Positions 37,917-52,800 of a stretch of DNA of 64,000 bases are shown here, piece by piece (position 1 is the stretch's first letter; each line of letters starts with the position of its first letter). The stretch comes from Myxocyprinus asiaticus. Lineage: Eukaryota; Chordata; Actinopteri; Cypriniformes; Catostomidae. The stretch covers positions 6,289,979 to 6,353,978 of the forward strand of contig NC_059388.1 in the NCBI RefSeq assembly GCF_019703515.2, written 5' to 3'. Below the pieces are notes generated by a model. That model saw only the letters and a program-made list of their open reading frames with translations. It did not search any database and was not told the origin of the DNA. Position numbers and translations under genes: made by a program.

Positions 37917-38012
37917 CTTCTCCATCGTCTTCACTGTCCTTCTCCAGGTTCTGCTGTTCTGTCTGTTTCCTCACCTCCACCTCTCCATCCTCCCCCTGCT
38001 CGACCTGTTCTG
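37917..38012 (-). pseudogene. metap2: metap2 exon 2 remnant (intact splice sites)
   Basis: The acceptor is GACTGCAG and the donor GAAG|GTATTC. It reads EQVEQGEDGEVEVRKQTEQQ and NLEKDSEDDGE, the acidic N-terminal region of MetAP2. This exon by itself shows no lesion. Confidence 0.75.
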
Positions 38013-38523
38013 CTGCAGTCACACACAGGTGCGTTGACCCATGAGCAAAGTGCTAAGTGTGCCAGACGCATCACAAGCTGCAATCTCCATCAACACTGCG
38101 TATGTATGGGTGTGAGCGGGAGTGAGTAACGGCTGTCAGTTTGGAAGCTGTCCACAACTTCAACTCTATATAATGTGTCCATATGAAAGCAAACTTGGCA
38201 CAGGACTAGCCACAATCTGCATCATCATATGAACTTGGTAGGGCGACGCATAAGACCTAATGCAAGTACAGGATATTATAAGACATGCAAGCATGCATGC
38301 ATAAATAAAAAAGTAAATATCATAATATTAATTAAAAATGAAATAATATAAAATAGTAATATAAAAATAAAACAATTTAAAATAATATAAAGTAATAAAT
38401 ATAAAAATAACATTAATTAATAATGAAAATGATATAAATATAAAAATAAGAACAAATACAAATTTATTACAAAAATGAAAGTAAATAAATTATACAAATG
38501 AAAAAAAAAAAAAAAAATAACAT

Positions 38524-38621
38524 TGTAACGAGGAGGAGGGCCTGAATTGGGCTAACTAGCCAAGAGGGGTTTAAAGACGAGTCAGAGGCACCAGTTCGAG
38601 AGAGAGAGAGACATGCGGCCG

Positions 38622-38668
<47 letters not shown>

Positions 38669-38764
38669 TTTAAGTTGATTTAAGTTAATTTATGATATTA
38701 GAAGTTACGCTGACTGTTCAGCCGATTCCTGCCACCTCCTCCTTGCCCAAGTTACCCCGTTACA
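38524..38764 (+). mobile_element. solo LTR, copy 2
   Basis: Begins TGTAACGAGG and ends CCCCGTTACA, with perfect 5-bp duplications AACAT at 38519-38523 and 38765-38769. It contains GA and GT simple repeats; the GT run is at 38622-38664. Only 241 bp with no internal region, so it is a solo LTR. Confidence 0.85.
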
Positions 38765-38869
38765 AACATATTAGTTAAAAATAAAAACTAAATAATACAT
38801 ATAAAATTATATATATAAAAAAATAAATTATGCAAATTAAGGAAAATAATATATATTGTTAAGGAATAC

Positions 38870-40460
38870 TTGATGATGGACCGTTGAATTGTTGAAAAAT
38901 AATGCACACCCGAGGTGGTAATGCAGTCACAATGCGCAGCGGAGTTACACCTCAGGTGTGCATTATTTTTAAACAATTCAAAGGGCCGGAGTCAATTATT
39001 CTGCTTATACCACAGTTACCACATCTTAAGACATTGTTCAGGGTTTTATCTCAAGACATTTTCTGGTTTTCGTCCCTAAAATGCTCTTATGATAAGAACT
39101 ACTTTCTTTTGCCACGGATTCAGCATCTTGCTTAATACAGTCCAAGCCTTCGTTGCTAGTTCGAAAACGTCACTTTAGAAGTAGCAACGGAGGATTGCGA
39201 GGCTCGTGCTGCTTTACTCGAGGACTTACTGGATAATGAGGTAGTGCATTTGTGCAAGTGTATGTGTGAGTTTGTGTTTGAGGGATCGAAAGAGAGAAAC
39301 TCAGAAAATGAGAGAGATCGCTTCTGGGATTATCTTTTTTGTTGCAGCTCTCATCAGAAGTAACATCACTTCAAAATCGCCAAGATGTAAGTTTAAGCAC
39401 TTCTCAGCAGCAGCGAGTGTCACCATATTTCCACTGTAAACCTTAACAACTTTTTTCAACCCTACTAAGATGCAGGAGTGTGCTGACATGACGGCTCTGT
39501 TTTTCTCTCGCGAGTGTGTGCCTATGCATATAATTTATGTGTGTCCACGTGTGTGGGAGTGTGTGTGAGAGAGGGGGGCGAGAGAGTGTTTCCCACAGAT
39601 GTTTCAGGTAATACAGAAACTGTTGTATTGATCAAGTGCATCTTGCTCTGATACAGCTCAAGCCTAAGTTGCTAGTTCGAAAACGTCACTTTAGAACTAG
39701 CAATGGAGGATGCACTGCTTCTCGGCATGTGTATGTGTGTGAGCGAGAGAAAGACAGAAACTGAGAGAGATTGCGAGTTGAATTGCCTTAGTTTAAAGTG
39801 GCTCTCGTCAGGAATAACATCACTTCAAATTGCCAAAGTGTAAGTTTAAATCTCAGCAGCAGCGAGTGTCACCATTCTTGTATATAGATTTTCTATTGCT
39901 AAACAACTGTTTACAATCACAGTGAGTTGAGGGGGAGCGCTGACTTTGCTAACAAGAGAGTTTGTATGAGAGCGAAACAGAGGGGGAGGGGTAGCGCGGC
40001 GCATTTTCCCCACTATAGCTATGTGAGGCTGATTATGGCGAAATACATTGAAACATTAAAAGTTATTTCAGATAATAGAAACTGTATTCATCAAGTTGCA
40101 GGGATGTGGCTCTATTTGTTGGTTGTGACTCGAGCCTCGATGTGTGCGTGTGTATGTGTGTGAGCGTGTGTAAGTGCGGGTGAGACGAGGGCTCTTTTTA
40201 ACCGAAATTGAAATAAATGTAGGATAGTTTAGACATTGTTTGACATTCTTAACCAATTTACTTTAACCAGTGTCTTTGTTTTAATAGGTTATTTTGTTGT
40301 GGTAGCCTGTAGGGCTCTTTGAAAAACTGAAATAATTTGGCAAAGTGATATGGAATCGTAATGTGGTGAAGACCTGGAACTACTTCATAGCTGTGCGTTT
40401 ACTTGAAAAATAATTGCACACCTTATATCATCTGTGAACCAATCAGAATCAAGCATTCAA
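38870..40460. repeat. composite repeat with fold-back arm and a tandem duplication
   Basis: A fold-back at about 38884-38984 pairs AAAAATAATGCACACC with GGTGTGCATTATTTTT. It is followed by two direct copies of a unit of about 515 bp: TTGCTAGTTCGAAAACGTCA occurs near 39157 and 39674. AATAATTGCACACC returns near 40411, marking the other end. Family unknown. Confidence 0.55.
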
Positions 40461-40469
40461 CAGCCCCGT

Positions 40470-40470
<1 letters not shown>

Positions 40471-40563
<93 letters not shown>
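40471..40563. repeat. (TA)n(CA)n microsatellite
   Basis: About 55 bases of TA followed by about 32 of CA, directly at the left edge of the Tc1 element that starts at 40566. Confidence 0.9.
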
Positions 40564-42216
<1,653 letters not shown>

Positions 42217-42472
42217 ATACAAACGTTAAAAATATATAAATATTTTCTGTAGGATGAAAATATTTTTCAATACATGAAATTCCTAAGTTTCAAAACTTTT
42301 AGAGAACCGAAGAGAGTACCAAAACATAGTAGCATAAAGGGCAGATTCTGCTGTTTTTAATCTGTGTCTGGAGTTAATCTGAGACCTGAAGCAGAGTTCA
42401 CAGCTGAGTATTTAAAGTAGTAATGAGGGTTATACAGGGGCCTCTGTACCCTCATTCTTATATGACACTTAC

Positions 42473-42598
42473 TGGAAACTGCTGGCTTTCTTTTCTTCTT
42501 GGCGGGTCCGTTTCTTCTCGTTCCGCCGTGAGCCCGTTCACTATAAGCGCGTCCAAGCCCGACTGTACCGGCAGCAGGTCTGTTCCGTTCGTCTCCAT
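42473..42598 (-). pseudogene. metap2: metap2 exon 1 remnant (frame disrupted)
   Basis: ATG at 42596-42598 opens METNGTDLLPVQSGLDALI and continues NGLTAE. The lysine block expected next (AKKKRKPAVS) is in a different frame of the same DNA. The donor is A|GTAAGT. Exon 37917-38012 needs one leftover base from exon 1; the lysine frame supplies it and the ATG frame does not. So an indel lies between about 42490 and 42525. Confidence 0.75.
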
Positions 42599-42790
42599 GA
42601 TTGCAGACGCGAGTGGCACAAGACCGATTCTTGTGTGGGAGAGGAGGGGAGGAGCGGAGAAAAGCTACCGACTCCTACTCGCCGAATCAGCTGAGTGCGT
42701 GACGCGCGTCATCAGCGGAATGCGAAATTACACTACTATGGTAAAGGCCCAGCTTATGAATATTAATTAGGTCATTGCGCTGACGTTTCT
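42473..42790 (-). promoter_or_regulatory. CpG-rich promoter-like region of metap2
   Basis: GC- and CpG-rich DNA in an AT-rich surround, covering exon 1 and about 190 bases upstream. It holds the perfect palindrome TGACGCGCGTCA near 42700-42711, an ATF/CREB-like site. It may still act as a promoter even though the gene body has decayed. Confidence 0.5.
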
Positions 42791-42799
42791 TGTGACCAT

Positions 42800-44380
42800 T
42801 CCCAGACTGTCTATTTACTTAACTTAGTTAATATTTATAACCATGCCTTTGCTAGCGCGTTTGCTTTTAGACCAGTCACATAGGCCTAATTGCGATACGT
42901 TACGTTATATTATTCATAATCATGAGCCATGACTTCCCCATGAATGTTAATGAATAGGAAAGCCATTCAGAGAAAATGTGCGCAAACAAAGCGCAACTTA
43001 ATTCTACGACCAAAGTATTAATAATACATCCATATTCTAAAGTAGATATATACTGTACGTAAGACTCGTGAGAAATCGTAAAGTATATAAACACTTTTAA
43101 TTTGCAATTTGGTTCACCGATTCCTTTGTTGCCCTATTTAGGTGAATTGTTTATAAATCTCTTTTTGTAATTCTCAGTAGAATATAATTACTGTAATTAG
43201 TAATAAAATCACCCTGTCCACACACACCAACAGATATTACCATGATGCATACTTTAATAAAAAAATATATATATTGATAAAGTGTTTCAGTAATAAAATA
43301 GGAGGTAAATATGTTTAATTGTCATGAGTATCACTCATTTATCCAGTTGATGGCAGCATTACTATATGAAAACCCATATGGGTCTCACATTACTACAGAT
43401 AGAAGTGCTCTTTTGTGATGGTACATACAGTATACTTTATTTCACAAACGAAATGTAAGATTGCCACTTTATGGAATGAGGAAAAACTTGAACCTTTAGA
43501 AAAGGCAAAACTGGTGTTGAGTGAGGACAAACATACACAGACAGTCTCGGCCATGTTCAAGACGATTGTTGGACAGTCTCAGAGTCATGCATATCCATGG
43601 AGAAAAATTTGTTGGACATAAAAGAATTGACACACATACACTGAGTCGTATAAACAAAGGTCAACATTATCAATAACATTCTATGTCCAATTACAGCATT
43701 TCACTGTAACTGTAAATTGCACCAGTCCTTCTAGAGGAAAATGTTTAAGGCAAGTTCAACTATAGCTCAGTACCTTTTCAGCAGTGTCAAGAGTTAAAAG
43801 AAGCGTTTTTGTCTTAACTGGGTTCAGTGAAAGACGAAGGTAGCCTTGAGTCTTTTAACCAAGGCTGGAGTCTTTAAACCAGTACTGGTTACTACAATTA
43901 AAGGCCTGAAAACTAGTAAAAAAATGTATTATTTGAAAAGAAGTGAACATATATGGACTTTTATAATTACCTTGGGGAAAAGACAAAAATAAAATCCACT
44001 GTAAATCATTTCTCATTGTCAATTGCAGGTAGTTTAATAGCTTGGAACTGCTGTAACAAGTCTGAAAATTTTAACATTCGTTTCATAGAAGCAATAACCT
44101 TGTGGTGCAAATCAAGCTTCTACTAAACAGACACTCTGTCAAAGTTTGATGCTGAAATGAAATCAGGGCAGCTATTTATTTCCCTGAAGAATGACAGCAC
44201 AGACACAAATATACAAATGGGGGTTTCACAAGAGGAAAGAAACTGTCTTTTCAAGGCCACCCGGCATACCAGCTGAAATCCAGTAGGACGTCAATATATA
44301 TTAATTTTCTGAATGTTGTTCTCTAGTTAGACTGTTTAAATATTAGAGTGAATCCCATGTAAAAATGTCTGGGACCTACT
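42800..44380. other. no gene recognised, upstream of metap2
   Basis: Mostly single-copy-looking AT-rich DNA without a frame that I can assign. An A-rich homopolymer lies near 44389-44411. Confidence 0.35.
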
Positions 44381-44559
44381 TCATCCCAAAAAAAAAAAAA
44401 AAAAAAAAAAGGAAATAAGAAAATTAAGCCTATCTTTAGGACCATTGGGATTGCTGCATTATGACTTTATTTTAATTACAAAGTGCATTTTCCCCAATTC
44501 TCATAGCAAACAAACAAAACCAAAAAAAAAAAAAAAAAAAAAATCGAATTTTCTGAATT

Positions 44560-45670
44560 ACTGAAATAAATATTAATATAATAAAAAAATATTATTCTCA
44601 TTACCATAATGCAAAAAATAACCAATTACTGTAATGAAAATATTAGTCTCATTACCATATTGCAGAAGAAATCCCTCATTACTGTAATGAGAAAAAATAT
44701 TATTCTCATGAACCTAATGCAAAAAAAAAAAAAAAAAAAAAAATCACTCATTACTGTAATGAAAAAAAAAACACTAAATACTGTACTGAGAAAAAATATT
44801 ATTCTCATTACCGTAATGCATAAAATAACCCATTACTGTAATGAGAAAAAATATTATCCTTATTACTGTAATGCAAAAAAAAAACACTACTGTAATGAAA
44901 AAATATTACCATAATGCAAAAATCACTCATTTCTATAATGAAAAAAATATTACTCATTACCAAAATGCAAAAAATAACCCATTACTGTAATGAAAAATAT
45001 TAGTCTCATTACCATAGTGCAAAAAATAACCCATTACTGTCATGAAAAAAATATTATTCTCATTACTGTAATGCAAAAAAATAACCCATTACTGTAATGA
45101 CAAAATATTATTCTCATTAATCTGTGAAAAAATTCTAATTTCATTATTGTAATGAAAAACAAAACTCATTACTGTAATGCAAAAAAATCTCATTCTCATT
45201 ACCGCCATGAGAAAAAATATATTCTTATTGTAGTGCAGTACTGAAAATACAAAATATTCTAATAATATTTATATATATATTATACTATATTCTACTTTGC
45301 CTAAAGAAAATTAAGCCTATTTTTATGACTGTTAAGATCGTTGCATTGTTTTCATGACAATTAAGTGAATTGTTCCCACTTCTAAAAGCAAAAAATAAAA
45401 AAAAATAAAAAAATAAAAAAATTCATTACTGTAATGCAAAAATCTCATTATCATTACTGTAATAAGAAAAAAATATTCATTACTGCAATAAAAAAAAAAA
45501 AAAAAAAATCACATTGATGTAAAAAAAAAAAACTAATGAAACGAGAATTTTTTTTTCATTAGTCATACAAAAAAAAAGCTCATCCTCATTACTGTAATGC
45601 TATTAATTAAATACTATAATACACATTTTAATAATCGTATCATGAAAAAAAATCATTCTCATTGCAGTGC
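44560..45670. repeat. degenerate tandem array of CATTACTGTAATG palindromes
   Basis: About 20 occurrences of CATTAC-N-GTAATG or close variants, alternating with A-rich runs and AAAAATATTATTCTCATT. A higher-order unit of about 50-60 bases can be followed for about 650 bases and then resumes in weaker form near 45420-45600. No coding content. Confidence 0.75.
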
Positions 45671-46333
45671 AGTAGTGAAAAATACTAAATATTATTATAA
45701 TATATATTTTTTTCCAAAATGAGATCATATGACATTTTTTTTGTCATGAAAATGTAAATTATGTCAATTATGATTATGTCAATGCAAAAAAAAAAAAAAA
45801 AAAAATAATAATGTATAATATATACTGTATGGTTCTAAAAGCAGGAGTCCTTTCAAGCAAAATTTAATGTTTTATGTTTTTCTTTTGACGTTGGGTTGAA
45901 ATATGATTGGAACATGTTCTTGAAAGGCTTTGAGTGATTCAACCATATTGACTAATTGAATACTCTATGAATTGGTATGTTTAGGTTATTCTGAGAAAAG
46001 ACCTTCATGAAAGTGAATAAAAGTGGGACAAAGAACAACTACGTAGATTTGTGCATGTGTGTGAGTAAATGTGGACGTTTCGGTCTGTTATTTTGTGTAT
46101 TAGTATGTGCCAGACTGTACCTGAGCCCTGTCATGGAGATTGTGGACATGGGACGTCACATGAGACATATAGCCCTCAAACACACACACACTTAAAGACA
46201 GAGACACACTTAAAAGAACAAACTGATGCACACATCAGCTACATCCAATGATGTCTGTGACCTGAAATCAAGCTTAATAAATAAAACTAAAAGGAGATGA
46301 GAATAAATATCCCGAATGTCACAAAATGCTGTT

Positions 46334-46878
46334 TCAGTTTTCTTCAGTTTCTCCCTTCTGCTGTGATGTCACTTCCTCTTCCTCCTCCGAGTCTCCATAA
46401 GTGCACTCCTGCATATGTGTGAATGTATGCGAGCGCGCTGCTACCTGGGCCGCCAAGGCGGAGCTAAAAGTTAGCGCATCTGAGCCATGCAGTTCTGTTA
46501 GTCTGTCAGTCACAGAGAGGGTGGGCACTCTGGGTGTGAGTGGGTGTATTCCATCCTGCCCATCATCTATAAGCCCATCTGATTGGAAGAGCTGCGTTTC
46601 CTCCACAGTTCCCGCCCCACTGATATCTATAGTTGCTCCAGTTACTACTGAATCTCCGGTGCAAAATTCCGTCACTGAACATTTCACTTCTGCGTCCCTG
46701 CTAATATTTTCAGTCTGCTTCCTACTATCATTCTCCTCTTCTTCCTCTGCTATCAATCGTTCTTGTGATGGTTGGGCGATATGGTTGCTGGCGGTAGTCG
46801 TTGGTTCTGACGAAACACTCAACTCTTTAGAGTTTGTATCCAGTTCTGATGTTTCCTTATCAAATGGAGCCAGAGCAG
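46334..46878 (-). CDS. vezt: vezt terminal coding exon
   Basis: The acceptor is CTGCTAG. It encodes 181 residues, starting [16 protein letters not shown], rich in Ser/Thr/Glu, then [32 protein letters not shown] and an acidic end, with TGA at 46334-46336. The [15 protein letters not shown] block is the conserved vezatin C-terminal motif. The frame upstream of the acceptor is intron sequence that includes a SINE. Confidence 0.95.
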
Positions 46879-49800
46879 CTAGCAGGACATAAAACACAGT
46901 GGAAAAAAAAAGAGTGAGTAACAACAATTGTTGTTTAAGAACTGTGTAGTGGACTAAAGCACTGAACTGGTAAGCGGAAGGTTGTTGGTTCAATCCCCAC
47001 AGCCACCACCATTGTGTCCTTGAGTAAGGCACTTAACTCCAGGTTGCTCCAGGGGGATTGTCCCTGTAATCAGGGCACTGTAAGTCGCTTTGGATAAAAG
47101 CGTCTGCCAAATGCATAAATGTAAATGTAAAGAACTTAGCACATAACCCTAAACAGGGGCGATTCTAGGATTTCAATCTTAGCCACCAGTGACACTATAA
47201 GATGTGCGCATTTAATGTATTCCACTCTGTTGCATAGTTGGTGATTTGTTTACACCATTCAAGCTAGCCAGCTAATAATTTTCATTCAGAATACTGTAAT
47301 TTTCTCTAATTAACATTTAGAAAGTTATAAAAACCAAAATTGCTTAGACAAACCATATATTAATGTAACGGTCTATTCATCTGTCCTAATCATTCCTTTT
47401 TGTTCTCCATTTATTAGCAAAAATAATAGAATCAATCATTTCACAACTTCTAAAGTTTAAAGTTATATCAAACCCCACCAAAACCGCTTACTACAATAAA
47501 TATCAAATTTATTTAGTGAAGAAAATTAACTCTAGATGATGTTTCTCTGTCTGTCATTCGGATTCGTTCACTGACAATTTTTACTTAACCAGAAGTGGCA
47601 ACAAATGAATGTCTTTTACTGTATGTGTTTTGAGAGAGTCATTAAACTATTGATAAAGCACTGAGTTGTTCACAACCGAAACATGTCTTATTATACTTTA
47701 TTAAAATCTGTGCATCTACAAATCTACAAAGAGAAACCAGCATAGTGTTTAAGCAGCATAAGCACTTTCCCCACAAATAACAACTAAACGTAACTATCAG
47801 TTTGTGAACTGCTGAGCATGACTATACAAAAATACAACAATATTAGCCTAAAAACAATTATAAGTGATTCAATTACATCCTGATGTTATTGTATTGTCAT
47901 CAGCAACTTTTACTTGTAATTGATTCAGCCACTAACTCTACTTGTTGAACGAGATTACAGAAGTAAACAAACGACAAACCTCCTACTCGCTTTCTGTTCC
48001 TCGCACATTCAGTGAAGGGGCGTATTCGTTTAGTTTGTCAAAGCAATAATATGCTACTTCACAGCCTGCACTCAAATGCATTTGGCTCACGCTATAGTCA
48101 GTCTTTACAGGCAAGTCACTAAAGCAGTCTCGTGCTACAGACTAGTACCATTTTCCAAACTGATTTTTGCGCCCTTGACGGGCACTGCAAGAAGTGGACA
48201 CCACTCAAAGGGTTGTTCCAAATGAAAGTAAGATAATGAATGTTTTCATGAAGGGCCCTTCCACAAGACTGTTAGCGAAGGGTACATTCATACAGTAATG
48301 GCATTCTCTCTTCAGAGTGACCACATCAAGAGCTTTGTCCTTCTGAGTGAGTAGGACATTGGGATGATCACTTTCTATTGGAATTCGTCCTAGAGCTACC
48401 ATAGGGGCGATCACAGATTTGCATGCTGATTACAGAATCACACGGTGCGTCACACGTAATTAGCTCCCTATGTCGTGAATCAGTATATCGTGAACATGAA
48501 CTCAGGCACTGGCAAGGGTCTTCATCCACTGAACTTTGGGACACTTAAGATTCAATCACCTGCGACACGATTACGAGCTTGCGTGTCAAAACACAGCTGG
48601 TATTAATCAACAACATCGCTGTATAAATAACACTGTCGTGCATTTGCCGACTCACTGATTAGTCAACTGACTACTGAACAAGGGAGCTGACTGAGATGCA
48701 CCCACAGATTTTTAGGGGGGCTCAGATTAAATTTAGATGGGGTGCCTATGCAAGTACACTATTGAGTGATGACTGATTAATCTGCAATGAATTCATCAAA
48801 ATGAAATGTATGAACTTACTGAATAGTGGAGAGAATACACTATACTCCCTATTTTTTAAGTGAAACAGTATGTCAAATCAACAAAACTTCCCAGACTAAC
48901 ATTTTTTATTTTGTTCATACTTTTTTCTAAATGATGATGAAAGCCAAAATATTAAATGCTATGGATCAATATTTACTGAGTAATCCATAATCCATTATCA
49001 AAATTACATTTCTGCCAATGACTCTGAAGCAAAATTACAGGCAAAACAAATAACCTTAAAATGGTGGCAGCATCAATATTCTATTTTTATACAGAGATAG
49101 GTAGGTCTATTACAAAAATCAGTTGACTTCAGCACCCCTTGTTGCATTATATGACAATGGTGTGAGTCCAAAAATGGCGAAAAAAACAAACAAAAAAAAC
49201 ATCTTTGTGACGTTTTTCCAAAGTTAGAGTGCCTATAATTCCAGAAGTATTAAAGATATCTTAATATCCTTTAAGATTCAAGTTCAGAACAAACGTTTCC
49301 TTTAGTATCTACATTTTTATAGCCCTATATGGTTAAATGCCAGAGATATGGGGCGCTCAATGTGGCTACATCTAATAGTTTTTTTTCAAAAGGTCTAAAG
49401 CAGCGGCCGACCGATATGGAGGTTTTAATGGCCGATGCCGATATCCAGAGAGCAGGGTGGCCAAGAGGCCAATGCAATGCCGATATATCACACAATTGAA
49501 TATAGTAAATAACAAACATATAATTGCAAAAAAAAAAAACTCTATATTTACTCAATTTCACACAAAGCTAAAAAATTATATTGTATTTGAAATGGTAGAT
49601 AGCAGTTTCTTCAGATTTATGTTTAGTCATCAAAGTTTAGTAATTTATTTGCACGTGAAGAAATTGTTAATATATTAGGAAGAAGGAAATAACAGTACAC
49701 ACAGTAGTCCAGCAATCATGGATGGCATGTCCATGTTAGCAATCGCATTTTCTCAAAAAATACAGAATCAAAGTAATTGTATATACAGTGCATAGTGAAT

Positions 49801-52800
49801 AAGACATTTACTTATAGCACACCTGAAGCGCTTTTACTTTGGACTGCATCTGAAAACACAGGCAGCTGACTTGCTGTCTTGCTGCCTAATCAGTTAATGG
49901 CTTAACTGAGCTGTTGTGAATTAATGGAACTCTAAAGGAAACTGGTCTCCGAACAGTTTGAAAAGCATCTCATTTTCATCGTACCTCCGTATACAGCCTC
50001 CAGAGACATCATTTTCCTGGTTTCGGACGCAGCCTTGAAGATGCACTCACACGCTCGTGCGGATCCAACGCGAGCCTCAATCTCCTGACAGTTTAAACGG
50101 CCTGGATAGCCTTCTTGGATTGTTAAGGAGTGACCATCATGAACTTCAGGATCAGGATCAAAAGTTCCTCTCATTCATAAATCATGACGGTCACTCGGTC
50201 ACTTTTGATCCTGAAGTTTTTGATTCTGGCTGATAGAATACACGCTACACAGGAAGATATTAGATGAGCGCTCGACGGGAAGAAAACGCTGGATTTTCGT
50301 GAGGTTCGTGAATTACATCTTTTTTAAACAAGATACCTGCATATTTGCAGACGGTATATAATACGTTTTATTAATTTTTGCCATTTTATCATTAGACAAG
50401 ACAGTTAAATGTTACAGGGAACTGTTGATTAGAGAGAGGGAGAATAAAACCGGCAAACACCTTAACAATATGAGCTCAAACACGTCTGTCATCGCTCTGA
50501 TATGCGGACCGTTTAAATGACAATGTGTTGCACACCGGTCTATTATTTTAGTAACGCGATGGCCCGTAACAACAAAATTAACCGTGACTGGTCGTTTACA
50601 TGTCTCAGATGCTTCACATGCAAGCAGCTGATTCTCAGCGACCTCAAGAAACAAATCGGCCAAACTGGAAAATGTATCGGCCGATGGTGATAATTAAAAA
50701 AGTCAGAATATCGGCCGATTTATTAGCCTTAGCGATATATCGGTCGACCACTAATCTAAAGTGCAAATGATGTTGAAACTAATAATGTACCTTTATTTAT
50801 TCACATAAAAATGTTAAAATCAATATATTTTGAGAGTCCAAAAATACACTATTTTTAAGAGTAAGTGAAATGTGGCTCTTCAGATCCCAAACTTGGTGGA
50901 ATGGTCCCGGATCTCCCCCCCCCAACCCAATACTCATGAGCACAAACACACTTTGATCGGACACTAGGTGGTGCTATAATGAATACATTTACATTTTTGA
51001 TACTAACTCTGGAAACATATGGAGTGGGATCACAATTCTTGTTTCCTCTGAATCCTTCAGTGCCACAAAATGAAATGCTCATATGGTCATTAGGATTTTC
51101 ATAAGTTATAGCATCCCCTAGCATCAGGAATTGAAGAAATGTGCCCTCAGAATGTCCTGTTGTCCATGTTTATCAAGTTTTAAGTTTGGATATTGCACTC
51201 ACAAGATACAGGCCAATCAGTCGTCATGGGCCACACCTAAAAATGCATTTGCTGATATCTTAGAAATGATTAACTGATCAAAATTCTTTCGATAATTTTT
51301 TGTCAGGAGCATCTCTAGATGATGTACACCAAATTTTGTGCATCATAAACAAGCAGCCTATGATGAGTATGGTATGTATGGTAAGGCATGTTTTTAAAAA
51401 AAAGTGGGATAACCATGTGTGTGTGTTTGTGCGTGTAGTACCCTGATCACTGAAGAGCAGACGTTTGCGTTTGTCTCTCTCTCCATCTGACGTTCGAATT
51501 CCCAGGACAGATTTAAGCTCCAGTAAAACGCATCTTGACTCTTCTCGTTCATGCCGTTGATGCTCTTGTTCCCATGGCGACAGCATGTCTGAGGTCCCTC
51601 TCCACTCCGTCTCAGAGTCAGAATCTGACACATATGCCTCCAATTCCTGCCCAAGAAAAACACCTTTTATTTATTCCAAATAAGCCACAAAATTCACTGT
51701 TTATAGTTATCTTTGCCAATATTTAAGGCTTTTTATTATTAGCCATGCAGTTTGTTTTGCTTTGTGCCACAGTTCAAATGAACACAGAATTCAAAGAATG
51801 TGTTCAAAAGTGAAATAAATGTTTATGATGATTTCAAAAAAGCACTATAATTCCAAACAATAACTAAAAGAATAATATATATCGGATCCGGACCGAAAGA
51901 CAATTCAGTCCAGACCGAGATCTAAATCTTTGTGGTTGTTTTCTGACACCTGGCTAAGTGATTGTTTAAGCATACGTGTGTACGCGTGCAGAGCGGGAAT
52001 GACGTGTTCAGCACTACAGAGCAATATTTCTTTCTATCTCTGTTTTCCATTTCTCTGTTTTTTTCTATCTAAATTTAGCTTCATTAATCAGCATGTTAGG
52101 AGCCTTTTTAAAAAAACTAAACAGATTTTTGTTCTAATTTTGTGAAAATTAATCAGAGATGTCATCATGGCATGGATGGCAAGGAAAGCCTATTTATACT
52201 TAAATTAAGCAAACAATATTTTAATGCTTCACTGTTGTCATGTAAATTGTTTGTTTGTAGATTCCCACTTTAAAGGTGCTATATGTAAGATTGACAACAA
52301 GCGTTTGAAATGGGTACTGCAGTCCAAATTCAAAATTTTGGAGAGTTGTCTGCCCCACCCCAGACTCGAAGCTCATGCGGGTTGCCAGAATGTTGACATG
52401 CAAATTAGCCAACTCAGCATCCGTTTTAAAGGATTTCTGGGCTTTAAGCAGTCTCCATCTTCCAAAGGCATCTCCAATATTTATCCTTGTTTTACTACGC
52501 CTCTGGTCATGGTGGTTTTAAGATGGATGGCAAGGCTTTTCAGGTCGGGTGGAATCTGTTATCTCTGATCCAGTTCATTTGCTGGCTTCCATGGCTGCAG
52601 CACGCAGTGTTGTGTGCCTGCAAACTTGTTCAACTCTGGCAACCCGGTGGTGTCTAAATACTATTGGTGAGTGGGCAGTGGGCGGGATCACACAGGCCAA
52701 AACATAAACAGAAATTCCGGCCAGGAATGGAAACTTCAAAAGTAGAATATACTGGCTGTAGCATTGTTATCGGAGAAGCCAGTATTTCAACTTAGCATGT

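Noticed and set aside
46879..47032. Upstream extension of the last vezt exon (open to 47032)
   Set aside because: A CTGCTAG acceptor at 46878/46879 fits the phase, and the upstream part is SINE sequence.
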